NCBI GenBank assembly: GCA_019636565.1
Contig: JAHBXG010000034.1
Location: forward strand, 1-35,922
Direction: 5' to 3'
Length of the DNA: 35,922 nt
Source of the DNA: Phycisphaeraceae bacterium
GTDB taxonomy: Bacteria > Planctomycetota > Phycisphaerae > Phycisphaerales > UBA1924
In this document: positions 1-8,873 of the stretch, in pieces
How the letters are laid out: each line of letters starts with the position of its first letter
Position numbering within the stretch: position 1 is the first letter of the stretch
Notes under the pieces: generated by a model
The model's input: only the letters and a program-made list of their open reading frames with translations
Told to the model about the DNA's origin: nothing
Database searches by the model: none
Program-made: the position numbers and the translations under genes

Positions 1-1784
1 AGGCCCTTGTCGTTGCGGGATTGGAAGCCGCCTTCCTGGCGCACGGGGGTGGCGAAGTCGAAGCCGTTCCAGAAGAAGATGCACCAGAGCCAGTCGCGCG
101 TTTTCATGACGTTCCAGGCTTTTTCGTGGAGCAGCGCCTGGTATTCCTCGGGGTGCCACGGGCCGTTGTGCCGCGGCATCTGGGTGGGCCACTCGTGATG
201 CTCCGGGTTCGCGCCCGCGCCGTATTCGGAGATGCCGACGGGGCGCTTGGGAAAAGCGCGGTGCAGGCCGTCGATTCCCTTTTCGCTCCCCCAGTCGTCG
301 GCGGTGTCCACGTACCAGCCGTAGTAGCGGTTAAACGCGATGGCGTCGGTGATGGTGTTGAAGTCGTCGGCGGGGCCGCCGTTGTCGGCGAGGACGATCG
401 GGCGTGAGAGGTCGAGCGATTTGGCGAGAGAATAAAGCTCGGCGGGGAGGGTCGAGCCATTGTTCTGATCGCGGCCCATCCAGAGTTCGTTCGAGATGCT
501 CCAGCAGATGATGGAGGGGTGATTGAAGTTCTGCTTGATGAGTTCGCGGAGTTGCTGCTTGGCGTTGGCGGCGAATTCGGGAGTGGGGGCGATTTTGTCT
601 ACGAGGGGGATTTCAGCCCAGACGAGCAGGCCGTTTTTGTCGCAGAGGGAGTAGGCGTAGTCGGAGTGCTGGTAGTGGGCGAGGCGGACGCCGGTGGAGC
701 CCATCTCGAGGAGGAGGTCGAAATCCTTATCCTGGTCGGCGTGCGAAATTGCCCAGCCCTTGTCCTGCCGATCCTGGTGCCGGTTCGCGCCGTGCAGCGC
801 ATAGTGCTCGCCGTTGAGGAAGAGGCCCTTGTCGGGATCGAGGCGGATGGAGCGCAGGCCGAGGGGCTGTGTGATGCGGTCGGTGATTCTGTCGCCATCC
901 AGGGTTTCGATCGTCACGGTGTAGAGGGATGGCTTCGGCGCGCTCGAACTGCGATGACCGTCCCAGAGAATCGGCGATTGCATTTCAATGACTCTCGATG
1001 TCTCTTGCACCGAGACCGCACCCGCCATTTCCATCCACTCTTCCACGGTGGTGTCCTTGGGGCCTGCGATCGTGCAGCGCACCTTCGCATCCCATGGCGA
1101 GCGGCTCGTGTTCCGCAGCCGCACCGTGACTTTCACGCGCGCCCTTTGCGGCGTGACTTCTTCCTGCAACAGATAGACACCCGGTGAAGCATCATCGAGC
1201 GGATCGATCGAGCGCTTGTCGAGCGAGAGCAGGTGCACATCGCGATAAAAGCCGCCGAAAATGGCGAAGTCGCCGGAGATGGGGGCGATGTCGGGGAATT
1301 TGGTGTTGTCCACCCGAACCGCGATCACGTTCTCGCCGAACTGCTGCGCCGGCGTTGCATTGAAGCAGAACGCCCCGAAGGCGCCGCGATGCTGGCCGAG
1401 TTTCTGTCCGTTCATGTATACGTCGGCAACGATGGACGCGCCCTCGAATCTCAGGTAATTGATGCGGGCAAGATCGTTTTCATTCAGCGTGATCCGCTTT
1501 CGATACCAGCCCGGGCCGCGGTAGTAGTTCGGACCCGACTGCGCATCCTGTGCGTTCCATGTGTGGGGCAGAGTCACCTTCTGCCAGGATGAATCATCGA
1601 ATTGCGGCGCCTCCGCGCCTGGTACATCCTCGCGCACGAAGCGCCAGCCGTCATCGAGCAAAGTGTCTTGTCTCGGACCATCCTGCCGCGGCGAGTCACC
1701 AGCCGCCACCGCCCCATCTCCCAGCGCACGCACGGTCAACAACCCGGCAACCACAATAGCGATCCACAAAGCCACACGCATCAT
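1..1784 (-). CDS. Glycoside hydrolase family 2 (beta-galactosidase/beta-glucuronidase-like), C-terminus off the window
   Basis: About 594 residues are visible, starting at the ATGATG pair (1779-1784) and running open through the left edge. A GGGAG ribosome site precedes the start. Residues 1-21 form a Sec signal peptide, so the enzyme is exported. Then come the GH2 sugar-binding jelly roll (about 40-200, with DGWRF and LPHTWN), an immunoglobulin-like domain and the TIM barrel. The general acid/base is E433 in CWSISNELW and the likely nucleophile is E520 in GISEYGAG; the barrel end shows WNGFDFATP before the break. The family cleaves beta-galactosides, beta-glucuronides or beta-mannosides, and substrate cannot be settled here. 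The gene lies 42 bp downstream of a same-strand membrane protein gene and may share its transcript. Family and catalytic residues are seen; specificity is not. Confidence 0.92.
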   Translation of the reverse strand, partial: MMRVALWIAIVVAGLLTVRALGDGAVAAGDSPRQDGPRQDTLLDDGWRFVREDVPGAEAPQFDDSSWQKVTLPHTWNAQDAQSGPNYYRGPGWYRKRITLNENDLARINYLRFEGASIVADVYMNGQKLGQHRGAFGAFCFNATPAQQFGENVIAVRVDNTKFPDIAPISGDFAIFGGFYRDVHLLSLDKRSIDPLDDASPGVYLLQEEVTPQRARVKVTVRLRNTSRSPWDAKVRCTIAGPKDTTVEEWMEMAGAVSVQETSRVIEMQSPILWDGHRSSSAPKPSLYTVTIETLDGDRITDRITQPLGLRSIRLDPDKGLFLNGEHYALHGANRHQDRQDKGWAISHADQDKDFDLLLEMGSTGVRLAHYQHSDYAYSLCDKNGLLVWAEIPLVDKIAPTPEFAANAKQQLRELIKQNFNHPSIICWSISNELWMGRDQNNGSTLPAELYSLAKSLDLSRPIVLADNGGPADDFNTITDAIAFNRYYGWYVDTADDWGSEKGIDGLHRAFPKRPVGISEYGAGANPEHHEWPTQMPRHNGPWHPEEYQALLHEKAWNVMKTRDWLWCIFFWNGFDFATPVRQEGGFQSRNDKG

Positions 1785-1826
1785 TCAAACTCCCGCCTGT
1801 ACTATTCCTCTGCCCCTCTGCCCCTT

Positions 1827-3362
1827 CTATCTCACAACCCTTCGATACAACCCCATCGCTAGAACAACCGCAAACGGCGCGACGATCACGATGATCAGCA
1901 GCCGCCAGAAGGCGTAGTTGACCAGTTCGCGGCCGGAGCCCTGCACTTCCTGCATTACCACCTGCAGGCCGCCGGTTTTGTCTACCAAACCCGGGGAGGC
2001 CAGCAACCGGTCGATGCTCTTGGTCAGTTCTGTGAGCCGATCCGCGGCGGCCCCCGCTTTCTCGACGACGGCTTTTACATCTTCGAGGCCGTTACCTTCT
2101 TTTGCCGGTGTCGGCGAACCGGGAGTGGGGGTGGGAGTGGGGGTGGGGGTGGGGGCGAATCGCGAGGCCAGTGTGTCTGCGGCCTGAATGGTGGTGGTCA
2201 GTTTGTCCGCCAGCGTGTTGGCAGACGTTGCGGTCTCGCGGAAATCCTTGAGCGTTCCCTGGAAGTTGCTTTGTGCGGTCTGGAGGTCGTCGAGGGCTGC
2301 CTGGCGCTGGAGCGACAGGGAGGCGTTGATCTGCTCGATGGTTGCCGAGCGTTCTTTGGAGAGTTCATCAAAGAACTGCCTCATCAGCATCTCGCGTTCT
2401 GCGGTGATCTGCTCGGGCAATTTGGCTGCGAGCGCCGCGATGTCCTTCGCCGCGCCGCTGGCCTGCTGGACGGATTCGAAAGCATCCCGGAACTCCGGCG
2501 CCTGCATGAGCGTCTGGTAGAGGCTTTCCACCTGCCACTTCATCACGTTGGCGACGCGGCTGGTGTAGAAGAAGATCCGCTCGGCCAGCATGCGGGTCTT
2601 GGTTACTTCGCGCTGCGCGGGATCGAGGCCGGACAGCGGATCGAGCGAGAGAAGGGAGAGCAGGCTTTCTTTCTTGACCTCCGTCGGATCGACCCCAATC
2701 TGTCTCGCACCTGCGAAATCATCGAGTCGGATGCTTGAGACGTATGTTGCGTCGGGGTGGGCGCGTCGCCAGCTGGCGATCATCTCGCGCAGTTCATCAC
2801 GCTGAACACTGGTCATCGCCTGGTCGGCGATCTTCCAGGCGTTGAATTCCTGTTCCTTGTAGACGACGACCAACTGCGATTGGATTTCTGCGCCGAACAG
2901 TTTTTGGGTGCTCGGGCTTTCGAGGACCATTCGCTGCAGCGTGACCAGCGTGATCATGTCGGCGAGCGAGACCAGGGGGTTGGGGCTGCTGGCGATGAGC
3001 AGGGCGGCGTTGACGTTTGCCAGTTTGATTTCGAGCGATGCGCGGCGGATCCGGTTCAGCCGGGCGTTCTCCTCGTCGGCGAGTCCGCCGGGCGTGGAGG
3101 CGCTGCGGGCGTTTGCCGCGATCGCGTTCCAGATCTGCGAAACTGCGGCGACGAAGGTGTCGGTGAACGACATGACTTCGGATTGCACGGCGCTGGGGGT
3201 CAGGCCGGCCTCGCCGAACTTGCGTTCGGAAGACACGCCTTCCACGACAAGCGGTGATCGGAGGGTTGTGCCGGCGCAGCCGGGGACGCAGCCGACGCCG
3301 GCGGCGATCACAATCCATGCAAGGGCCACCACCGACGATTGGACCAATGAAGTCAGGCGCAT
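1827..3362 (-). CDS. Hypothetical membrane protein with long helical/coiled-coil middle and C-terminal transmembrane segment
   Basis: This 511-residue protein is not recognised as a named family. The chosen start is the ATG at 3360-3362, giving MRLTSLV followed by a hydrophobic stretch ending in GVGCVPGC, which may be a signal anchor or a poor lipobox. An in-frame GTG at 3380 would add six residues but has no better ribosome site. The middle (about 60-400) is alpha-helical, rich in Glu, Gln, Arg and Ala, with likely coiled coil near 330-400. A Thr-Pro repeat follows near 403-415, then another helix, and a C-terminal membrane helix (about 482-504) ends in YRRVVR. It is divergent from the peptidase at 3445 and lies 42 bp upstream of the GH2 gene. 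A structural or envelope-spanning role is a guess. Confidence 0.8.
   Translation of the reverse strand: MRLTSLVQSSVVALAWIVIAAGVGCVPGCAGTTLRSPLVVEGVSSERKFGEAGLTPSAVQSEVMSFTDTFVAAVSQIWNAIAANARSASTPGGLADEENARLNRIRRASLEIKLANVNAALLIASSPNPLVSLADMITLVTLQRMVLESPSTQKLFGAEIQSQLVVVYKEQEFNAWKIADQAMTSVQRDELREMIASWRRAHPDATYVSSIRLDDFAGARQIGVDPTEVKKESLLSLLSLDPLSGLDPAQREVTKTRMLAERIFFYTSRVANVMKWQVESLYQTLMQAPEFRDAFESVQQASGAAKDIAALAAKLPEQITAEREMLMRQFFDELSKERSATIEQINASLSLQRQAALDDLQTAQSNFQGTLKDFRETATSANTLADKLTTTIQAADTLASRFAPTPTPTPTPTPGSPTPAKEGNGLEDVKAVVEKAGAAADRLTELTKSIDRLLASPGLVDKTGGLQVVMQEVQGSGRELVNYAFWRLLIIVIVAPFAVVLAMGLYRRVVR
2125..2154. repeat. In-frame hexanucleotide microsatellite (GTGGGG)5
   Basis: Five tandem copies of GTGGGG on the plus strand, the second ending in A, lie inside the membrane protein gene on the minus strand, where they encode alternating Thr and Pro. 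The unit is six bases, so gain or loss of copies keeps the reading frame and only changes linker length. The runs of G could also form a quadruplex. Confidence 0.85.
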
Positions 3363-3444
3363 AAGCAGAATCGAAGGCACCCAGCCGCCCCGACGCGCGA
3401 TGCTTTACACTCGTGCGTGTAACATCGTCTTTTTGGAGCTTGCC

Positions 3445-5697
3445 ATGCGCTATGCCACGCGGTCGGTCGTCTGCTTCCACCTGGCCTTGTCTTTTCTGGG
3501 GGTTTCGGCGCTTGCCGCGCCGTCGGTGACGGAGAAGAAGCCCGTGACGGACACCTATCACGGCGTCAAGGTTGCCGATGACTTCCGCTGGCTGGAAGAC
3601 TGGGAGAACCCGAAGGTTCAGGCGTGGTCGGCGGAGCAGAATGATCGGGCGCGGGCGTTTCTTGGGAATTTGGCGGATCTTGCTGCGATCAAGGCGCGGG
3701 TGAGCGAGGTGATGTCGGTGCCGACGCCTTCGTTTACGGCGTTGAAGATGGTGGGGGAGGGGAAAACTTTGCTGGGGATGCTCAAGCAGCCTCCGAAGCA
3801 GCAGGCGATGCTGGTTGCGTGGGACGAGCCGGCAAAGGTGTTGAGCGCGGGAGCGGATGCGGTTGCAGCGGCTCGCGCGGTGGTGGACCCGAATACGCTG
3901 GATGCGAAGGCGCTGACATCGATTGACTGGTATGTGCCTTCGCCCGATGGGACGCTGGTTGCGGTGTCGCTCTCCAAAGCGGGAACGGAATCGGGGGATG
4001 TTTCGGTGTTTGAGATCGCGAGCGGCAAGCGCGTGTTCGAGGTAATTCCGAGGGTGAACGGCGGGACGGCGGGAGGGAGTCTGGCGTGGGCTGCGGATTC
4101 GAAGAGTTTTTTTTACACCCGGTATCCGCGCGGGACGGAGCGGGCACCGGAAGACATGGACGTGTACATGCAGGTGTACTTCCACACGCTTGGAACGGCG
4201 ACGGAAACTGATCGGTATGAGACTGGGAAGGAGTTTCCGCGGATTGGCGAGATTCAACTGGAGACGCTGCACTCGAAGTCGGCGTTGAACGGGACGGTGC
4301 TTGCCACGGTTCAGAAGGGGGATGGGGGAGAGTTTGAACTATTTCTGCGTGCGCCAGATGGCAAGTGGACGCAGTTTGCGAAGTACGAGGACCGGATTGT
4401 TCAGGCGACGTTTGGGCCGGATGATGCGATCTACCTCATCAGCCGCAAGGATGCGCCGCGTGGGAAGTTGATGCGGATGGGGCTGGCGGAGCCGCGGCTT
4501 GAGAAGGCAACGGTGATCGTGCACGAGCAGAAGGATGCGCTGGTCAGCGAGTTTGATCATGCGGACAACCTGCTGGCGACGGAGTCGCTTGTGTACGCGA
4601 TTTATCAGTTGGGCGGGCCGTCTGAAATCCGAGTGTTCGATCACAGCGGAAAGTCCATGCCCGCACCCGAGCAGTTGCCGGTCAGCGCGGTCGGCGGTCT
4701 CACTTCGATCGGTGGTGACGCCATCCTTTTCAGCAACACGTCATTCACCCAGTCCCCTGCGCACTTCCGCTTTGGCCCCCGCACATGGACATTCATCAGC
4801 CCGTACAGCCAAAGGACCTCTACTGAATGGCATGCGGAGAAAACCTCGCTCGCCAGCACAAGCCCCGTCGATTTCTCCCCGTACGAAACCGTCCGCGACT
4901 TTGCTACGAGCAAAGACGGCACCAAAGTCCCGGTGAACATCATTCATAAGAAGGGCATCGCGCTCGACAGCTCGCACCCCTGTGTCGTCACCGGTTACGG
5001 CGGCTTCGGCGTGAACCGCGAGCCCGCGTTCAATGCGGCCAATATCGTGTTGCTGGAACAGGGCGTTGTTCTCGCCAGCACGAATCTGCGGGGAGGCGGC
5101 GAATTCGGCGAGGCTTGGCACACCGAGGGCATGCTCACCAAGAAGCAGAATGTGTTCGACGACTTCCTGGCGTCGTGCCAGTACATGATCGATCACAAGT
5201 ACACGAACAGCCAGAAACTCGCGATTCAGGGCGGGTCGAACGGCGGGCTCTTGATGGGCGCGGCGCTGACACAGCGGCCGGAGTTGTTCCGTGCGGTGGT
5301 TTCGCATGTCGGCATCTATGACATGCTGCGCGTGGAGTTGTCGTCGAACGGCGCGTTCAACGTGACCGAGTACGGCACGGTGAAGAACCCCGACCAGTTC
5401 AGGGCGCTTTTGGCGTATTCGCCGTATCACCACGTTCAAGACAACACGGCCTACCCGGCGATTCTCTTCCTGACCGGCGCGAACGATCCGCGGGTTGATC
5501 CGATGCAGAGCCGGAAGATGACGGCGCGGCTGCAGGCGGCGACCTCGAGCAATCCGGAGACTTCGCCCATTCTCTTGCGAACCAGCATGGAGTCGGGGCA
5601 CGGGGGCGGCACGCCGCTCAAGGCCAGGATCGAAGAAGTCGCCGACGTTGATGCGTTCCTGCTTTGGGCGCTGGGTGTGCACTACAGCCCGAAATAG
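3445..5697 (+). CDS. Secreted prolyl oligopeptidase (peptidase family S9A)
   Basis: The start is the ATG at 3445, preceded by GGAG, giving 750 residues with a signal peptide of about 25 residues ending near SALAAP; an upstream extension of the frame overlaps the divergent gene and lacks export character. The S9A N-terminal motif DDFRWLEDWENP is clear, followed by the seven-bladed propeller (about 100-450) and the alpha/beta-hydrolase domain. The catalytic triad is S598 in GGSNGG, D681 in GANDPRVDP and H719 in SGHGGG. These enzymes cut peptides after proline, with the propeller excluding large proteins. With its signal peptide it would act in the periplasm or outside the cell. Third-position base use changes from G-rich to C-rich around 4640-5220, with no break in the frame. 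Confidence 0.95.
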   Translation: MRYATRSVVCFHLALSFLGVSALAAPSVTEKKPVTDTYHGVKVADDFRWLEDWENPKVQAWSAEQNDRARAFLGNLADLAAIKARVSEVMSVPTPSFTALKMVGEGKTLLGMLKQPPKQQAMLVAWDEPAKVLSAGADAVAAARAVVDPNTLDAKALTSIDWYVPSPDGTLVAVSLSKAGTESGDVSVFEIASGKRVFEVIPRVNGGTAGGSLAWAADSKSFFYTRYPRGTERAPEDMDVYMQVYFHTLGTATETDRYETGKEFPRIGEIQLETLHSKSALNGTVLATVQKGDGGEFELFLRAPDGKWTQFAKYEDRIVQATFGPDDAIYLISRKDAPRGKLMRMGLAEPRLEKATVIVHEQKDALVSEFDHADNLLATESLVYAIYQLGGPSEIRVFDHSGKSMPAPEQLPVSAVGGLTSIGGDAILFSNTSFTQSPAHFRFGPRTWTFISPYSQRTSTEWHAEKTSLASTSPVDFSPYETVRDFATSKDGTKVPVNIIHKKGIALDSSHPCVVTGYGGFGVNREPAFNAANIVLLEQGVVLASTNLRGGGEFGEAWHTEGMLTKKQNVFDDFLASCQYMIDHKYTNSQKLAIQGGSNGGLLMGAALTQRPELFRAVVSHVGIYDMLRVELSSNGAFNVTEYGTVKNPDQFRALLAYSPYHHVQDNTAYPAILFLTGANDPRVDPMQSRKMTARLQAATSSNPETSPILLRTSMESGHGGGTPLKARIEEVADVDAFLLWALGVHYSPK

Positions 5698-5912
5698 AGC
5701 GGTCAGTTGACAGCCTTGAGCGGTCGGCAGATGGCACTTCGCAAGTCGAGAACGCTCGCTTGATCTTCTGTTATGCGCTCGGCGGCTGCGGCACGACTTC
5801 TCGTCATTCGTTCGTGTCACCTACCCCGAACGGGGTATCGATACAAGCGGAATGCTTGCGTGAGAGGCGGCAATCAGTCGCGCGATTGCGCCCGCAGAAG
5901 TATCCTTGTCCC

Positions 5913-6062
5913 ATGGAGGAACCACACCCATCCGGCCCACAGCGACCGACGCACCGTGCTGCGTCGAGCAACGTCGAGCCAAAGACGGTGCTCCTTGCCG
6001 CCCTCGGCCTGCTGGGCGTGATTGGGGGATTGTGGCTGGCGATCGAACTGATCTTCAAGTAG
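5913..6062 (+). CDS. Possible small single-pass membrane protein (49 aa)
   Basis: A short frame starts at ATG 5913 and ends at TAG 6060-6062. The first 24 residues are polar and proline-rich (MEEPHPSGPQRP), followed by one hydrophobic helix (about 26-47) with GLLGVIGG and a terminal Lys. An AGAAG stretch about ten bases upstream is a weak ribosome site. No family is recognised. It lies between the prolyl oligopeptidase and the convergent receiver gene. The clean polar-then-membrane layout argues for a real gene, but a frame this short in GC-rich DNA can arise by chance. Confidence 0.4.
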   Translation: MEEPHPSGPQRPTHRAASSNVEPKTVLLAALGLLGVIGGLWLAIELIFK

Positions 6063-6186
6063 CAACGAGAACCGATTGCCCGGGCAACGGCTTTGGACGT
6101 CGTGGCGAAATCCGCTCGTCAGAACGATGTGGATGACCGCTATGAGCGAGCGGAAGGCCTTCCTGATGGGTGTTGCATGGGCCCGA

Positions 6187-6618
6187 TCAGGACGCTGCGC
6201 CCGTCGGTGCGACGCGATCGGCGAGCGCGGCACGATCGAATGTGCCGCGGCGCACCTGCGCGACGACTTCGAGGATCGCATCGGGGTGCATCCATTTGGC
6301 GACGCAGGCGTCGGCGCCGGCGTCGTACCACCGTTGCACGATTGGCTCGGCGATCGTGGGGACGAAGACGATGCACTTGGTATCGGGAGAGACAGAGTGC
6401 ATGAGCCTGACGAGTTCGGTCGTGGTTTCGCGGAACCCGAGCGGATCGATGAGTGCGACCTCCGGGCGTGCGACTATGAGCATCTCGCGCCAACTGGTTG
6501 TGTCGACCGCCAGTCCGGACCAATTGATCGAATCGTTCCGCTGGAAAACGCGAGCGAGCGCCCGGCCCACGGGCCAAAGCGAATCGAGTGCCATCACGGT
6601 TGTCTTCGTCGAGCTCAT
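6187..6618 (-). CDS. Stand-alone receiver-like (CheY/NarL-type REC) protein
   Basis: This 143-residue protein starts at ATG 6618 behind a strong GGGGAGG ribosome site. It follows the receiver pattern: D12 at the first acidic position, candidate phospho-acceptor D58 in VALIDPLG, T88 in VFVPT, and K108 in GADACVAKWMHPD, which resembles the NarL/LuxR-type GADGYLLK motif. There is no output domain after the receiver, only a short tail. Single-domain receivers act as phosphotransfer intermediates or protein-protein switches. Only one acidic residue is seen at the metal site (an LDS pattern instead of DD), so phosphorylation may be weak or absent. No histidine kinase lies next to it. Confidence 0.72.
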   Translation of the reverse strand: MSSTKTTVMALDSLWPVGRALARVFQRNDSINWSGLAVDTTSWREMLIVARPEVALIDPLGFRETTTELVRLMHSVSPDTKCIVFVPTIAEPIVQRWYDAGADACVAKWMHPDAILEVVAQVRRGTFDRAALADRVAPTGAAS

Positions 6619-7009
6619 CCAAACCTCCCCTGTTGCATCAACAGGTCACAAAGCGTTCCATGCGTAAACGGAAAGGAATTATGCCGACCGTGGGTGGCGC
6701 GCCGCTAAATCGGCGATAAATGCCTTCTCATCACTCATAGCCGGAATGCGGCTCGGGTGGCGCTGCTCAAGTGTTTGAAGAAAATGAGGTTGCGGTCAAA
6801 TTCACCCGTTGTGGTGACGCGCCGGACGGTCGCTTAGAGCGGAGAGAAGGGTCCTGGTGGGACGCCCTTGCGAAGCGTTTTCATCGACAATTCAAACTAC
6901 GGCGTGCAAGCAGGCGAGATGACGCACGCGTCTTCAAAGTATCCGAACAATCCGATACCCGAATCTGAATGTTCGGACATCTTCGATTCGGGGGTATCTT
7001 TGATTCCGA
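6619..7009. other. Gene-free interval upstream of the receiver gene
   Basis: These 391 bases lie between the start of the receiver gene and the stop of the alpha/beta hydrolase gene, both on the minus strand. It should contain the promoter of the receiver gene, but no convincing -35/-10 pair was found. The right end holds the hairpin at 6954-6998. The short open frames across the interval have no ribosome site or recognisable protein content. Confidence 0.6.
6954..6998 (-). terminator. Hairpin downstream of the alpha/beta hydrolase gene
   Basis: GATACCCGAATC at 6954-6965 pairs with GATTCGGGGGTATC at 6985-6998, a 12-bp stem with a two-base bulge, starting 12 bases after the hydrolase stop. 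A second inverted repeat, TCCGAACA (6942-6949) with TGTTCGGA (6970-6977), overlaps it, so two alternative hairpins are possible. There is no clear T-tract, so simple rho-independent termination is uncertain. Confidence 0.35.
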
Positions 7010-7897
7010 TCAGGGCGCCGAGCGAAGTTTCTCGATCGCTTGGCGGATTGTGTCGGGCCTCTCCCACGGGACAAAGTGGCCCTGGTTTTGCAGCGTGATC
7101 ACTGAGAGCGACCTCGCGTTCGTCATCATCCGCTCGGCGTACGCCGCGTTTTCGTAGGGAACCAGTTCGTCGGTCGTTCCGTGAATGACAATGACCGGGC
7201 AGGTGACCTTTGCGAGTTCCGGCGCGAGCAACTCGGTCTGTTGCTTTGCCGCGGCGAGTTCGCCCATGCTGTTGTCCAGCGTCTGCGGCAGAAAGAAACG
7301 CACGAGGTCGGTGGTAGCGATCTCCTGTCCGATTCCGGGCTTCTCCTCCGCGGGATCGAGCGAGCCGGCGACGATGACCAGGGCGCGGACGCGATCGGGA
7401 TACATTGCGGCGAGGCGCGCCGCGATCGGACCGCCGAGCGAGTGACCGACGAGGATCGGCCAGTGACAGTCGCGCTCCACGAGCAGCGGAGCGATTGCCC
7501 GCGCTTGTGCTTCGAACGAGTCCACCCCGGTGCGTTTGCCCTTTCGATCGCGCGAGTGCCCGAATCCGAGACGATCGACCGCGATCGCTTCGAAGCCGGG
7601 AACGGGATCGGTCAGAAAGTCCGCCCAAGCGTCTGCGGAGCCCGGAGTTCCATGTATATAGATGATGCAGGGGTCTGAGGAATTGCCGGCGTGCAGGTAT
7701 GAAAGGATGGGCGCATCCGGACTCGATTCGATCGAGGCCCGCTGGAGCGCTGCGATCTGTTCCGGTTTGGAAACGGGGCCGGGCATCGAACAACTCGAAA
7801 TGCAGAGTGCCGCGACAACGGCGCCAATGCACAGCGCGGCTCCGGCAATCTTCCATCGGCGGCGCACCCGGAAATGTGAATGGGCCTGGTGTCGCAT
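7010..7897 (-). CDS. Alpha/beta hydrolase, predicted lipoprotein
   Basis: The start is taken as ATG 7897, giving 295 residues; a longer frame to 8050 overlaps the SUI1-like gene and adds no conserved sequence. After a basic leader (RVRRRWK), a hydrophobic stretch ends in a lipobox-like ISSC, so the protein is probably lipid-anchored. The fold is clear: the oxyanion-loop motif IYIHGTPGSADAW, nucleophile S153 in GHSLGG, the acid in HGTTDELVP and the histidine in NQGHFVPWE. Such enzymes hydrolyse esters, lactones, epoxides or haloalkanes, and the sequence does not say which. The neighbours are not metabolic, so context gives no substrate. Confidence 0.88.
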   Translation of the reverse strand: MRHQAHSHFRVRRRWKIAGAALCIGAVVAALCISSCSMPGPVSKPEQIAALQRASIESSPDAPILSYLHAGNSSDPCIIYIHGTPGSADAWADFLTDPVPGFEAIAVDRLGFGHSRDRKGKRTGVDSFEAQARAIAPLLVERDCHWPILVGHSLGGPIAARLAAMYPDRVRALVIVAGSLDPAEEKPGIGQEIATTDLVRFFLPQTLDNSMGELAAAKQQTELLAPELAKVTCPVIVIHGTTDELVPYENAAYAERMMTNARSLSVITLQNQGHFVPWERPDTIRQAIEKLRSAP

Positions 7898-7949
7898 CGA
7901 GCGGACTCCGACCGTGACCGGAAGTGTAGAAACACCTCCCGCGGCGGCT

Positions 7950-8330
7950 TTATCCGCCGGCGGGCTTCGCGGGATAACCGAGTGATTTGAAATACTCGAC
8001 GAGACGGTCGCGATGATCGCCTTGCAACTCGAGGGCGGGGGCGTCCGCATTCGAGGTGTCGATCGTTCCGCCCGTTGCGAATTTGGCTTTCAACTGCTTG
8101 AGCATTGCGGGCAAATCATCGCTCCGAGCCGAACGCGGCGCGAACCCCGCGACGACGGTTGTGAACTTGCCGCGGCGCTGTTCGCGTCGGATGCGCAGGG
8201 CCTGGTCCCTTGGATCGAGGACTTTGCCGGTCCGTTGGTCGCGGGGACAGGTGCACTGCGGATGGGGCTTGGAGCAGCGCTCGCACGTGACCGGTTGCTC
8301 GAGCGGGGTTCCGGCGAAGAGTCCGGACAT
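7950..8330 (-). CDS. SUI1/eIF1-family protein (YciH-like) with N-terminal Cys cluster
   Basis: This 126-residue protein has the SUI1 core in its second half: RREQRRGKFTTVVAGF, then LKAKFATGGT and the closing LQGDHRDRLVEYFKSLGY. In archaea and eukaryotes this fold checks start-codon choice on the small ribosomal subunit; bacterial YciH has been linked to translation start fidelity and stress. Before the core is a Cys cluster (C16, C19, C26, C28) that could bind zinc. The ATG (8328-8330) directly follows the stop-side bases of the upstream membrane protein gene, and the GGAGGGG ribosome site lies inside that gene's last codons. The two genes therefore form one operon with coupled translation. 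Confidence 0.87.
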   Translation of the reverse strand: MSGLFAGTPLEQPVTCERCSKPHPQCTCPRDQRTGKVLDPRDQALRIRREQRRGKFTTVVAGFAPRSARSDDLPAMLKQLKAKFATGGTIDTSNADAPALELQGDHRDRLVEYFKSLGYPAKPAGG

Positions 8331-8873
8331 TCACCCCTCCTTTTGGCCTGCGAGTGATTCGTCCGGAAGATCAAAGAACATCGAGTGAAGTTTTCCGTCT
8401 CCGAGCCTGCGGCCGATCTCCCAGATCGCGAACAGGGGCACAAAGAAAATGAACAGGACGACGCCGCGCGCCACGATCAAGCGAGGCCCCAGTTGCAGCA
8501 AATCGTGCCACAGGTCTGCAAACTCTCTGCCACGGATCATCCCCATCACCAGTTCTTCGGCTGCCGAGAACATCAGGGCGAAAAGGGTAAACGCCAGAGC
8601 CCGCGAAATTGTCCGCGCGAACATCCGCCGCTGGCGTACCCGCTCGCCAAGTTTCAGCATGTTTCCGATGACCATCACCTTGGCGAGCACCATCGCCTCG
8701 ATCGCGCAGTGCAGCAAGGGCCACGCGCCCGCCCCGCCTCGCCCCAACAGGATCGACCGATACCCGGCCAGAGCGGCCAGAAAGAGAAAGATGTAGGCAA
8801 AGAGCCAGAGCATGGTCCTGGTTTCTTCCCAGACCCTTTCCTTGATGCGAGTCTTGGTTTCGACGCTGGCCAT
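8331..8873 (-). CDS. Four-helix membrane protein, operon partner of the SUI1-like gene
   Basis: This 180-residue protein starts at ATG 8873, with AAGGA about ten bases upstream. Hydrophobic segments lie at about 21-37, 51-73, 90-110 and 132-152, with a charged loop containing RVRQRRMFAR and a polar C-terminal tail. Helix three carries buried charges (FSAAEELVMGM). No named family is recognised. Its stop abuts the SUI1-like start, so the two are made together, but a functional link between a translation factor and a membrane protein is not obvious and may reflect chance operon formation. Confidence 0.82.
   Translation of the reverse strand: MASVETKTRIKERVWEETRTMLWLFAYIFLFLAALAGYRSILLGRGGAGAWPLLHCAIEAMVLAKVMVIGNMLKLGERVRQRRMFARTISRALAFTLFALMFSAAEELVMGMIRGREFADLWHDLLQLGPRLIVARGVVLFIFFVPLFAIWEIGRRLGDGKLHSMFFDLPDESLAGQKEG

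Noticed and set aside
2797..4272. Long minus-strand open frame across the start of the peptidase gene
   Set aside because: The translation is Arg- and His-rich with no domain, and it overlaps two well-supported genes in other frames.
5664..5912. Longer N-terminus for the 49-residue membrane peptide
   Set aside because: The extension overlaps the end of the prolyl oligopeptidase gene, is not hydrophobic or domain-like and has no better ribosome site.
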